Positions 17,941-25,459 of a stretch of DNA of 64,000 nt are shown here, in pieces (positions within the stretch are counted from its first letter, which is position 1; every line of letters begins with the position of its first letter). Source of the stretch: JALYXS01 sp051003795. GTDB lineage: Bacteria > Acidobacteriota > Terriglobia > Bryobacterales > Bryobacteraceae. The stretch spans positions 1-64,000 of the forward strand of contig JBPCKZ010000191.1 of assembly GCA_051003795.1 (NCBI GenBank). Reading direction: 5' to 3'. Below the pieces are notes generated by a model. The model was given only the letters and a program-made list of their open reading frames with translations. It had not been told where the DNA came from and made no database searches. A program made the position numbers and the translations under genes.

Positions 17941-18372
17941 ATGAAACAGATTTTCGGCAAGAGCGCAGTTGGATTCGGGATGCTGCTGATCGGCTTCGGC
18001 GCGCAGCTTGGACAAGCGCAGGTTTACGATGGACGCGGCTACCGCGGCGGCGATCGCGGCCCTAATGCGAGCTATGCGCTTTTCGATCAAGTGCAGGCGG
18101 ACCTGAACCGGGCGGCCACTTTCGGCTACCTGCGCGGCGGACAACGCCGGGAGTTGGCAAAGGCGAGCCGCGATTTGGCCGAGTTCGAAGGCCGCTGGAG
18201 CCGGGGCCGGTTCGACCGTCACGAACTCGATGAAGCCATCGGACGGATTCAGCATGTGGTCGATCACTCAGGCTTGAACTACCGCGACCGCTCCGCGCTA
18301 CTGGACGATGTCGGGCGGATGCGCCAGTTCCGCGCGTATGAAAGCGGCAGATATCAAGGCTATCGGCGTTAA
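17941..18372 (+). CDS. Small secreted hypothetical protein
   Basis: 143 residues. The ATG at 17941 is chosen because GGAGG lies seven bases before it and the product then begins with a signal peptide (MKQIFGKSAVGFGMLLIGFG, cut after AQA). The mature part starts with a Tyr/Gly/Arg-rich segment, DGRGYRGGDRG, then a helical domain with many Arg and Asp (DLNRAATFGYLRGGQRRELA...). No catalytic or metal-binding motif is visible. The family is unknown to me; similar small helical periplasmic proteins of unknown function are common in soil Acidobacteriota. Confidence 0.7.
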   Translation: MKQIFGKSAVGFGMLLIGFGAQLGQAQVYDGRGYRGGDRGPNASYALFDQVQADLNRAATFGYLRGGQRRELAKASRDLAEFEGRWSRGRFDRHELDEAIGRIQHVVDHSGLNYRDRSALLDDVGRMRQFRAYESGRYQGYRR

Positions 18373-18467
18373 AGCGCGGACAAGTCTAGTGGCCCGCAAG
18401 GGTTACCGGATGCGGGATTCAAAGCCGGTTCCGCTATCATGAAAGAGCCGCCCGTTTTCCCGATCCG

Positions 18468-21400
18468 ATGCAAGATACCGCAATTCTCGAGCTGCCATTT
18501 GGCCTCCATTTTGGAGATCTGTACGACCGGAACGGCCTGGTCCAGTTGGACGCCGCGTTTTTATTGGATTTGGCGGCGAGCAGCCCCGATTTGCGCGCGC
18601 AGGTCCTGAGTGCCCGACGCAATCCCGACAGTCTCACTCGCGCGGAAAATTCCGCGTTGACGATCGGCTTGGCCCCCTATCTGGAGGATTTCATCGGTCT
18701 GCTCTTCGGCGTTTCGAGTGAGCTGCGCGAACTTCAAGGCCGCCATAACGCGCTCGCTCCCATCTTTTCCGTCAAACGGAAGTTCGTTCAGCGGAAAGCG
18801 CTGACGGGAGTCACGACCGAACAGGCGGGAGCCATTGACGGACCCGCGATCGCGCTCCAATTGGAAGCGCTATTTGGGGAGCCGCTAACACAGAAAAGTT
18901 TCGCGGCGCACGTCGCGCGCCGGCTTGAGGCGGAAGCAACGCACGCCGCCGCGCTTCGCTTGTCCGCACAATACGCGGCATGGGCGACGCTCTCGAACGC
19001 CGGAAAAGCGAAGCACCGCTTCGACGTGCTCTTCAAGATTCCGCGCAAGCTCGACATGAACCATCTGGTTCCGGTCGAAACCGTTCACGAGAATGGCCAC
19101 GCGGCCTTCCAGCTTCATCCCGATCACTGGCGGCATCGCGAAGGTTTCCGCTTGACCGACCATGGCGCCGATCTCACCGGCGCGCTCGATCAAGCCCATT
19201 ACTGCATCAAGTGTCATCATCAGGGAAAAGATAGCTGTTCCACGGGCCTCAAAGAGAAGGATGGCGGTTTCAAGAAGAGCGGCTTCGGCGTTACGCTCGC
19301 GGGTTGTCCGCTCGAAGAGAAGATCTCCGAGATGAATGAGGTCAAAGGCCGCGGCAATCCCATCGGCGCGCTCGCCATCGCCGCGATCGATAATCCGATG
19401 GTGGCCGGCACGGGACACCGGATCTGCAACGACTGCATGAAATCCTGTATTTTCCAGAAGCAGGAGCCGGTCGATATTCCGCAGGTGGAAACGCGCACGC
19501 TGAAAGATGTTCTGGATCTGCCCTGGGGCTTTGAAATCTATAGCCTGCTTACGCGTTGGAACCCGCTGAACTTCGCGCGCCCGTTTCCGCGCGCGGAAAG
19601 CGGACGCACGGTCCTGGTGGTGGGCCTGGGACCCGCCGGGTTCACGCTTGCGCATCATCTGATGAACGACGGGCACGCCGTCGTGGGCGTCGACGGCTTG
19701 AAAATCGAACCATTGCCGGGCGAATTTTCGGGCGTGGATCCGTTCGGCGCGCGAGTTCCGTTTCGCCCGATAAGGGACATTTCCGAACTTTACGAACGCC
19801 TGGATCATCGCGCCATGGCGGGCTTCGGCGGCGTAGCCGAGTATGGCATTACCGTCCGCTGGAACAAGAACTTCCTGAAGATCATCCGGCTGTTGCTCGA
19901 ACGACGGCGCGAATTCAGCATGTTCGGCGGAGTCCGCTTCGGCGGCACCATGACGGTCGATAGCGCGTTCGAGATGGGCTTCGATCACATCGCACTCTGC
20001 ATGGGCGCCGGACGGCCCACGGTCATCCCGATGAAGAACGGGTTGGTGCGCGGGGTGCGGCAGGCGTCGGATTTCCTGATGGCGCTGCAGCTAACCGGCG
20101 CCGCGAAAACGGAATCGCTCGCGAATCTGCAGGTCCGCATGCCGATCGCGGTGATCGGCGGCGGATTGACCGCGATCGATACGGCGACGGAGTCGCTCGC
20201 ATATTACGTCGTGCAAGTTGAAAAATTTCTTGAACGATACGAATCGCTGATGGACGATCGGGGGAGCGACGCCGTTCGCGCGAATTGGACGGGGGACGAA
20301 GCCGATACGGCGGAAGAGTTTCTTTCGCATGCGCGCGCGATTCGGGCCGAACGGGCGGCGGCGGCGCGGGAAGGCAGATCCCCGCGTTTGATCGATCTGC
20401 TGAATTCCTGGGGGGGCGTGACGATCGTTTACCGGCGCCGTCTGATCGATTCGCCAGCCTACACGCTGAACCACGAAGAGATCGAGAAAGCGCTCGAAGA
20501 AGGCGTCCGTTTCGCCGAATGCCTCGCGCCTGAAGCGGTGGAAGTGGATGCGCTGGGGCAAGCCGTCGCGCTTCGTTTGACCAAGCTCGAATTTCATCCC
20601 GATTCGGGCCGCTTCACGCCCACCGGCGAATCTCTCGTTCTTCCGGCGCGCGCCATTCTGGTTGCCGCCGGAACCCAGCCGAATACGGTTCTCGCGCGCG
20701 AGGATGAAGCCAACGCCATTCTCGACGGCAAGTATTTTCAAGCGATCGACGAAGACGGTTTCGCCGTGAAGCCCGCGCGCATCGCGAAACCGGTCGAGGT
20801 TCAGGTCCTGATGTCGAAGCGTCCGGACGGCCGCTGCATCAGCTTCTTCGGCGATCTGCATCCCTCGTTCTCGGGCAACGTGGTGAAGGCGATGGCAAGC
20901 GCGAAACAGGGTTATCCGGTGGTGTCGCGCGTCCTGGAGCGACAGGCTCCCGCTTTGGAATCGTCGAAGGAGTTCGTGCGCCAGTTGAATTACGATCTGC
21001 GCGCCGTCGTCGAAAAGGTGGTTCGCTTGACGCCGAACATCGTCGAGATCGTAGTTCGCGCTCCCATCGCGGCGCGTGCGTTCCGGCCCGGCCAGTTTTA
21101 TCGTTTGCAGAATTACGAAACGCTCGCGGCCACGGTGGATCGAACGGTTCTCGGCATGGAAGGCCTGGCGCTTACGGGCGCTTCGGTGGATCGCGAAAAA
21201 GGCCTGCTCTCGACAATCGTTCTCGAAATGGGCGGCTCCTCCGACCTTTGCGCGCTCTTGCAACCTGGCGAGCCGGTGATCCTGATGGGACCCACGGGAA
21301 CGCCGACGCACACGCCCGAAAAAGAAACAGTGCTGCTCGCGGGCGGCGGCCTGGGCAATGCGGTTCTCTTTTCGATTGGGCAGGAGCTTCGCTCCAAAGG

Positions 21401-22001
21401 CTCCCGCGTGATCTATTTCGCGGCGTACAAGAAGATTGGCGACCGCTACAAGGTGGAAGAGATCGAGAAGGCGGCGGACGTAATCGTGTGGTGCTCGGAC
21501 GAGGCGCCTGGTTTCACGCCCGGACGCCTGGGAGACAAGGCGTTCGTGGGCAATATCGTCGATGCGATGGCCGCCTACGGGCGCGGCGATCTGGACGAGT
21601 CCGAGATCCAGCCGGGGATCCGGCTCAGTTCGGTGGACCGCATTATCGCCATCGGTTCGGACGGCATGATGCGCGCCGTCCAACAGGCGCGCCATTCCGT
21701 TCTGAAGCCGTTTCTCAAGCCCGATCACCACGCCATCGGAAGCATCAATTCCCCGATGCAATGCATGATGAAAGAGATCTGCGCGCAATGTTTACAGGTG
21801 CACAAGAATCCGGTAACGGGCGAAGAGACGCATGTGTTTTCGTGCTTCAATCAGGACCAGCCGCTCGACGAGGTGGAATTTTCAAACCTGCGCACGCGCC
21901 TGTCGCAAAACGGCGTACAGGAGAAATTGACGAAGCAGTGGATTGACCATTGTTTGCACGATCTCGGCGTGCGGCCCGAGCCGGTCGATTCGGTTTTGTA
22001 A
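18468..22001 (+). CDS. Nfn-like fused flavin/Fe-S oxidoreductase (GltD-like plus PyrK-like)
   Basis: 1177 residues. Residues 1-230 are a helical N-terminal region of unknown role. From about 246 the GltD/NfnB-type cysteine clusters appear (YCIKCHHQGKDSC, GCPLEEK, then ICNDCMKSC). An FAD-binding site VVGLGPAG follows at about 383 and a second dinucleotide site VIGGGLTAIDTATES at about 560. From about 840 a ferredoxin-reductase/PyrK-like unit follows, with FRPGQFYRLQNYE, LLAGGGLGNAV and a C-terminal 2Fe-2S set CMMKEICAQC...C at about 1097. Separate subunits with these parts form NfnAB, which exchanges electrons between NADH, NADPH and ferredoxin. A bifurcating or transhydrogenase-like role is inferred, not shown. 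Confidence 0.85.
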   Translation: MQDTAILELPFGLHFGDLYDRNGLVQLDAAFLLDLAASSPDLRAQVLSARRNPDSLTRAENSALTIGLAPYLEDFIGLLFGVSSELRELQGRHNALAPIFSVKRKFVQRKALTGVTTEQAGAIDGPAIALQLEALFGEPLTQKSFAAHVARRLEAEATHAAALRLSAQYAAWATLSNAGKAKHRFDVLFKIPRKLDMNHLVPVETVHENGHAAFQLHPDHWRHREGFRLTDHGADLTGALDQAHYCIKCHHQGKDSCSTGLKEKDGGFKKSGFGVTLAGCPLEEKISEMNEVKGRGNPIGALAIAAIDNPMVAGTGHRICNDCMKSCIFQKQEPVDIPQVETRTLKDVLDLPWGFEIYSLLTRWNPLNFARPFPRAESGRTVLVVGLGPAGFTLAHHLMNDGHAVVGVDGLKIEPLPGEFSGVDPFGARVPFRPIRDISELYERLDHRAMAGFGGVAEYGITVRWNKNFLKIIRLLLERRREFSMFGGVRFGGTMTVDSAFEMGFDHIALCMGAGRPTVIPMKNGLVRGVRQASDFLMALQLTGAAKTESLANLQVRMPIAVIGGGLTAIDTATESLAYYVVQVEKFLERYESLMDDRGSDAVRANWTGDEADTAEEFLSHARAIRAERAAAAREGRSPRLIDLLNSWGGVTIVYRRRLIDSPAYTLNHEEIEKALEEGVRFAECLAPEAVEVDALGQAVALRLTKLEFHPDSGRFTPTGESLVLPARAILVAAGTQPNTVLAREDEANAILDGKYFQAIDEDGFAVKPARIAKPVEVQVLMSKRPDGRCISFFGDLHPSFSGNVVKAMASAKQGYPVVSRVLERQAPALESSKEFVRQLNYDLRAVVEKVVRLTPNIVEIVVRAPIAARAFRPGQFYRLQNYETLAATVDRTVLGMEGLALTGASVDREKGLLSTIVLEMGGSSDLCALLQPGEPVILMGPTGTPTHTPEKETVLLAGGGLGNAVLFSIGQELRSKGSRVIYFAAYKKIGDRYKVEEIEKAADVIVWCSDEAPGFTPGRLGDKAFVGNIVDAMAAYGRGDLDESEIQPGIRLSSVDRIIAIGSDGMMRAVQQARHSVLKPFLKPDHHAIGSINSPMQCMMKEICAQCLQVHKNPVTGEETHVFSCFNQDQPLDEVEFSNLRTRLSQNGVQEKLTKQWIDHCLHDLGVRPEPVDSVL

Positions 22002-22195
22002 GAAGCTTGACCGCCATTCGCCTTCTGGGTTCAATCGAGTTCGGGCATCCGCGCACACTTCCGAGCTCGGCGCGACCGCTCATTTGCGCGACCAGAGGCG
22101 GCCCACTGAGCGCCGCAAGGGCAGCAAGGAAGAGAAGCGGCGCGCGGCGGGAACGAAGCCGCCGATCGCCACGGGTTGATGTATACTCCTCGATC

Positions 22196-23347
22196 ATGCG
22201 TCGAACTCTACTCTTTATCTTCGCCGCGGTTGCCGCGCTAGCTCAACCCGTTCAACAGCCCGCTCCACAAAATCGTCCGGCTCCGCCGCCGCGGCTCGTT
22301 TCGCCGGAGGTCCACCCGGATCGTAGCGTCACTTTCCGCTTCCGCGATCCAAACGCGAAAGAAGTGATTCTCGCCCGGGAAGGAGGCACGCGCGTGCCCA
22401 TGCGGAAGGAGGATCAAGGTGTTTGGAGCGTAACCACCGAACCGCTCCAGCCGGATATTTACGGCTACTCTCTGGTGGCCGACGGGGTCGGCCTCATCGA
22501 CCCGAATAACCCGCTGATGAAGCCGAATTTGTTGAGCACCCAAAGCGCGGTGCATGTCCCCGGGCCTCCCTCGCTGCCTTGGGAGATCAACGACGTGCCG
22601 CGCGGAACGGTGCACCGGCATTTTTATAGATCGGGCGTCGTCGGCGACGATCGCGATTTTTATGTCTATACGCCGCCCGGTTACAATTCCACGGCCGGCA
22701 CGCTCTATCCCGTTCTTTACCTTCTGCACGGGTTCAGCGATGACGCGAGCGGCTGGACCGCCGTTGGGCGCGCCAACGTGATCCTCGACAATTCGATCGC
22801 GCAAGGAAAGGCAAAGCCGATGCTGATCGTGATGCCGCTCGGTTACGGCGCGCCGGAAATCGTGATGCGGACGGGTCCGCCGCTGCGCGATCCGAGCTCG
22901 CGCAAGAAAAACATGAATAAGTTCCGCGATGCCTTGTTCACGGAAGTCATTCCGCAAGTGGAGCAGTCGTATCGGGCAATCAAGGACCGTAACTCACGCG
23001 CCATCGCCGGCTTGTCGATGGGCGGGGCGGAATCGCTTTATACAGGATTAAATGCCATCGACCGTTTTGCCTGGATCGGCGCCTTCAGTTCTGGCGGGAT
23101 GGGCGAGGATTTCGAGGCAACCTTCCCTGGACTCGACTCCAAGAGCGGCGACCGGCTCAACCTGCTCTGGATCGCTTGCGGGACCGAGGACGGCCTGATT
23201 AAGACCAATCGGAAATTCCGGGAATGGCTGGCGGAGAAAGGCGTTCGCCATGCGGATATCGAAACGCCGGGCGTGCATAGCTGGATGGTATGGAGGCGCA
23301 ATCTGGCGGCCTTCGCCCCGCTTTTGTTTCAGGATAAGACGACTTAG
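22196..23347 (+). CDS. Secreted CE1-type esterase with N-terminal Ig-like domain
   Basis: 383 residues starting with a signal peptide (MRRTLLFIFAAVAALAQ). Residues about 35-125 form an early-set (CBM48/E-set-like) domain ending in QPDIYGYSLVADG. The catalytic alpha/beta hydrolase domain follows: YPVLYLLHGFSDDASGW, the nucleophile serine in GLSMGGAES, and a late histidine in GVHSWMVWRR. This is the layout of the ferulic-acid/enterochelin-esterase-like (CE1, XynZ-type) enzymes that release aryl or acetyl groups from plant polysaccharides. The ATG at 22196 is preferred over the long upstream-open frame, which is antisense noise before the signal peptide. A TATACT box lies at about 22182. Confidence 0.88.
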   Translation: MRRTLLFIFAAVAALAQPVQQPAPQNRPAPPPRLVSPEVHPDRSVTFRFRDPNAKEVILAREGGTRVPMRKEDQGVWSVTTEPLQPDIYGYSLVADGVGLIDPNNPLMKPNLLSTQSAVHVPGPPSLPWEINDVPRGTVHRHFYRSGVVGDDRDFYVYTPPGYNSTAGTLYPVLYLLHGFSDDASGWTAVGRANVILDNSIAQGKAKPMLIVMPLGYGAPEIVMRTGPPLRDPSSRKKNMNKFRDALFTEVIPQVEQSYRAIKDRNSRAIAGLSMGGAESLYTGLNAIDRFAWIGAFSSGGMGEDFEATFPGLDSKSGDRLNLLWIACGTEDGLIKTNRKFREWLAEKGVRHADIETPGVHSWMVWRRNLAAFAPLLFQDKTT

Positions 23348-23365
23348 TTGTGACGGCAAGGGGGC

Positions 23366-23403
23366 TGGCCGAAATCCACCACTTCGGCGGTGGATTCCGG
23401 CCA
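23366..23403. repeat. 15-bp-arm inverted repeat after the esterase gene
   Basis: Arms at 23366-23380 and 23389-23403 (TGGCCGAAATCCACC and GGTGGATTCCGGCCA) pair over 15 positions with one mismatch, around the loop ACTTCGGC. It starts 18 bases after the esterase stop. There is no T-run on either side, so it is not a standard intrinsic terminator. It may end or protect the transcript, or be one copy of a dispersed extragenic palindrome. Confidence 0.75.
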
Positions 23404-23483
23404 AAGGAAAATCCGCTCCCAGGCATTAACCCAAGCAGTTTAAAGTACTTTCAGATTGGTTGGTTACATGCATTATGTCCGGC

Positions 23484-24443
23484 ATGAGGATCTATCGCAT
23501 AGCAGTTAGTTTGCTGGCCGCGGCGAGTTTTTTGTTTGCCCAGGACCAGGCGAACGTTCCACCGCCGGACGACCGAGCGGCGCAGCAAAACCCGGGTGGC
23601 GGGTTCCGGCGCCTGCCGGAAGCGCGGCTGGAATCCAGTGTTCCGCCGCAACTTACCATTCCGCCGGGTACCTTCCTGACCGTTCGCGTGAATCAACCTC
23701 TATCGTCCGATCGTAACCAGGTGGGCGATGCTTTCTCGGCAACGCTGGAGCGTCCCTTGGTGGTCAATGGCATCATCGTCGCGCAACGCGGACAAACCAT
23801 CGGCGGCCATGTAGTGGAAGCGCGCAAGGCAGGGCGGGTCGAGGGAGTGTCACGGCTGGGAATTCAATTGACGGACTTGACTCTGGTGGATGGGCAGCAG
23901 TTGCCGATCCAATCGCAGTTGATCAACCGGAATGGAAGGGATTCCGTTGGCCGCGATGCCGGCGCACTGGCGGGTACCACTCTTTCCGGCGCGGCTGTCG
24001 GAGCCGCGGTAAACGGGGGTGTCGGCGCGGGTGTTGGGGCGGCGGCCGGTTTAGTGGTCGGAACCATTGGCGTGCTCCTCACGCGAGGCCACGCTACCGT
24101 GATCTACCCGGAATCGGTGCTTACGTTCCGCATTGATGCGCCGGTAACGATTGCAACGGATCGCGCGCCTCAGGTGTTCCGATACGTGGATCCGAATGAA
24201 TACGACCGGCCGTACGACGATCCGCAGCGCGACCCACGGATGCAAACGCGCGTAGGGAGCCCGTGCGGGGCATACGGCTGCCCACCGCCGCCGCCCGCTC
24301 CCTATTACTACGCGCCCGCTCCCTATCCGGTTTACTACGGGCCTGGGCTCTCGTTCCACTACGGGCCGAGTTTTTATTATCGTGGATTCTACGGGCGCGG
24401 ATTTTACGGCCGTGGATTTTATGGACGCGGATTCCGACGTTAA
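23484..24443 (+). CDS. Secreted hypothetical protein with glycine-zipper and YGRGF repeats
   Basis: 319 residues from the ATG that gives MRIYRIAVSLLAAASFLFAQ, a signal peptide. The middle has a beta-rich segment IPPGTFLTVRVNQPLSSDRN typical of secreted Acidobacteriota proteins of unknown role, and then a glycine-zipper run (about residues 160-200: GTTLSGAAVGAAVNGG...) that may insert into or associate with membrane. The C-terminus is Pro/Tyr-rich and ends in repeats of FYGRGF. It is followed 27 bases later by a second Gly/Tyr-rich secreted gene on the same strand, so the two are probably co-transcribed and may be surface or matrix proteins. Confidence 0.7.
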   Translation: MRIYRIAVSLLAAASFLFAQDQANVPPPDDRAAQQNPGGGFRRLPEARLESSVPPQLTIPPGTFLTVRVNQPLSSDRNQVGDAFSATLERPLVVNGIIVAQRGQTIGGHVVEARKAGRVEGVSRLGIQLTDLTLVDGQQLPIQSQLINRNGRDSVGRDAGALAGTTLSGAAVGAAVNGGVGAGVGAAAGLVVGTIGVLLTRGHATVIYPESVLTFRIDAPVTIATDRAPQVFRYVDPNEYDRPYDDPQRDPRMQTRVGSPCGAYGCPPPPPAPYYYAPAPYPVYYGPGLSFHYGPSFYYRGFYGRGFYGRGFYGRGFRR

Positions 24444-24470
24444 GTGATTTGAGGTTTCAGGAGAGAATAT

Positions 24471-25070
24471 ATGCGCAATATAGCGATCTTGGTTCTGGGA
24501 TTGGCGTTGGCGGGAACCGGCTTGGCTCAACATCGCGGCGGGGGCGGCGGTGGATCGAGGGGCGGCGGCGGTGGATCGAGGGGCGGCGGCGGTTCGGGCC
24601 GGGGCGGATCGGTCAGCCGTGGATTCAGCGGGGGCGCGAGCTTTGGGTCGCGCGGTTATAGCGGTGGAGGGCGTTCGTTCGGCGGCAATTTTGGCGGCCG
24701 AAGCTACGGCGGAGGATACAGCCGTGGATTTGCCGGAAGTTATCGTGGAGGTTACGGCCGCGGTTACGGCCGGGGTTACGGATACGGCGGCTACGGCTTC
24801 CGCGGTTTTGGCTGGGGATTTGGACTCGGTTTAGGATCGTCTTACTGGCCCGGTTACTACGGCTATGGAGATGGTTACGGGTATGGCTACGATCCTTACA
24901 ATCCTTACTATGGATATGACCCATACGCTTACAACTCGTACCCTGATTCTAACTACGCGCCTTATTCTAACTACGCGCCTGCGCCCGTGGTGCGAGTCGC
25001 TCCGGTCGCGCCCCGCGTGGGCATTTACATCGGGGGAAGGGGTTGGCATCGTTTCGGAGAGCGCTATTAG
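24471..25070 (+). CDS. Glycine/tyrosine-rich secreted low-complexity protein
   Basis: 199 residues. Signal peptide MRNIAILVLGLALAGTGLAQ, then runs of Gly with Arg/Ser (GGGGGGSRGGGGGSRGGGG), then GYG/YGG repeats and a Tyr/Asn/Pro-rich C-terminal part ending GVYIGGRGWHRFGERY-like. The DNA has a 21-base tandem duplication near 24549-24590, the source of the GGSRGGGG repeats. A site AGGAGAG precedes the ATG by 7 bases. There is no fold or enzyme signature; a structural, adhesive or extracellular-matrix role is possible but not shown. The 3' end overlaps the convergent DUF1622 gene by 4 bases. Confidence 0.7.
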   Translation: MRNIAILVLGLALAGTGLAQHRGGGGGGSRGGGGGSRGGGGSGRGGSVSRGFSGGASFGSRGYSGGGRSFGGNFGGRSYGGGYSRGFAGSYRGGYGRGYGRGYGYGGYGFRGFGWGFGLGLGSSYWPGYYGYGDGYGYGYDPYNPYYGYDPYAYNSYPDSNYAPYSNYAPAPVVRVAPVAPRVGIYIGGRGWHRFGERY

Positions 25071-25453
25071 CCGTTCCGCGGCCCTAGCGTAATGGCCTCC
25101 GCGCGGCGCTGCTTGGGTTCGGATTCCTGTCTGATCGCACGCTCGAGAAAGTAGTTGAGGGCCGTTCGCAGCGCCGCGATGGCCGCGAGCTGTTCGATAT
25201 CGTGCCACGACGGTGTAATCGTCCGCAAAATATCGGCGGCGAGTTCGAACTCGAGACCCACCGCAAGCCATCGACCGAGCGTCAGGCGAACCTCGCTTTT
25301 AGCTTCGGGCGGAGCGCCGCGGTGAAGAAACAGAATGACCGCCTTGATCGTGGCTTCGATGGCGGCAAGTCCGATGATGAGTGCCGCCGCGAATTCAACG
25401 CCGCGCGACACGTAGTCGATAATGTTCTTGGCCTGATCGAAGAACCACGCCAT
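25067..25453 (-). CDS. DUF1622 family membrane protein
   Basis: 128 residues with two or three predicted membrane helices (VSRGVEFAAALIIGLAAIEA and the later LGRWLAVGLEFELAADILRT plus LAAIAALRTALNYFLER). This matches the pattern of DUF1622 proteins (the LGRWLxxxLEFxLAADIL stretch and the ALRTxLNYFLERE stretch). The function of the family is unknown. It is 6 bases downstream of the broken FAD/Fe-S dehydrogenase on the same strand and may be its co-transcribed neighbour. Confidence 0.8.
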   Translation of the reverse strand: MAWFFDQAKNIIDYVSRGVEFAAALIIGLAAIEATIKAVILFLHRGAPPEAKSEVRLTLGRWLAVGLEFELAADILRTITPSWHDIEQLAAIAALRTALNYFLERAIRQESEPKQRRAEAITLGPRNG

Positions 25454-25459
25454 AACAGG

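Noticed and set aside
20091..21788. 565-codon frame on the minus strand opposite the Nfn-like gene
   Set aside because: It lies entirely antisense to a clearly coding gene, is Arg/His-rich and has no family match: a GC-rich shadow.
22002..22195. GGGTTCAATCGAG as part of a tRNA T-arm
   Set aside because: No acceptor, D or anticodon arms can be formed around it.
24540..24600. Tandem repeats resembling a short repeat array
   Set aside because: They are Gly/Ser/Arg codon repeats in a coding sequence, not a CRISPR array.
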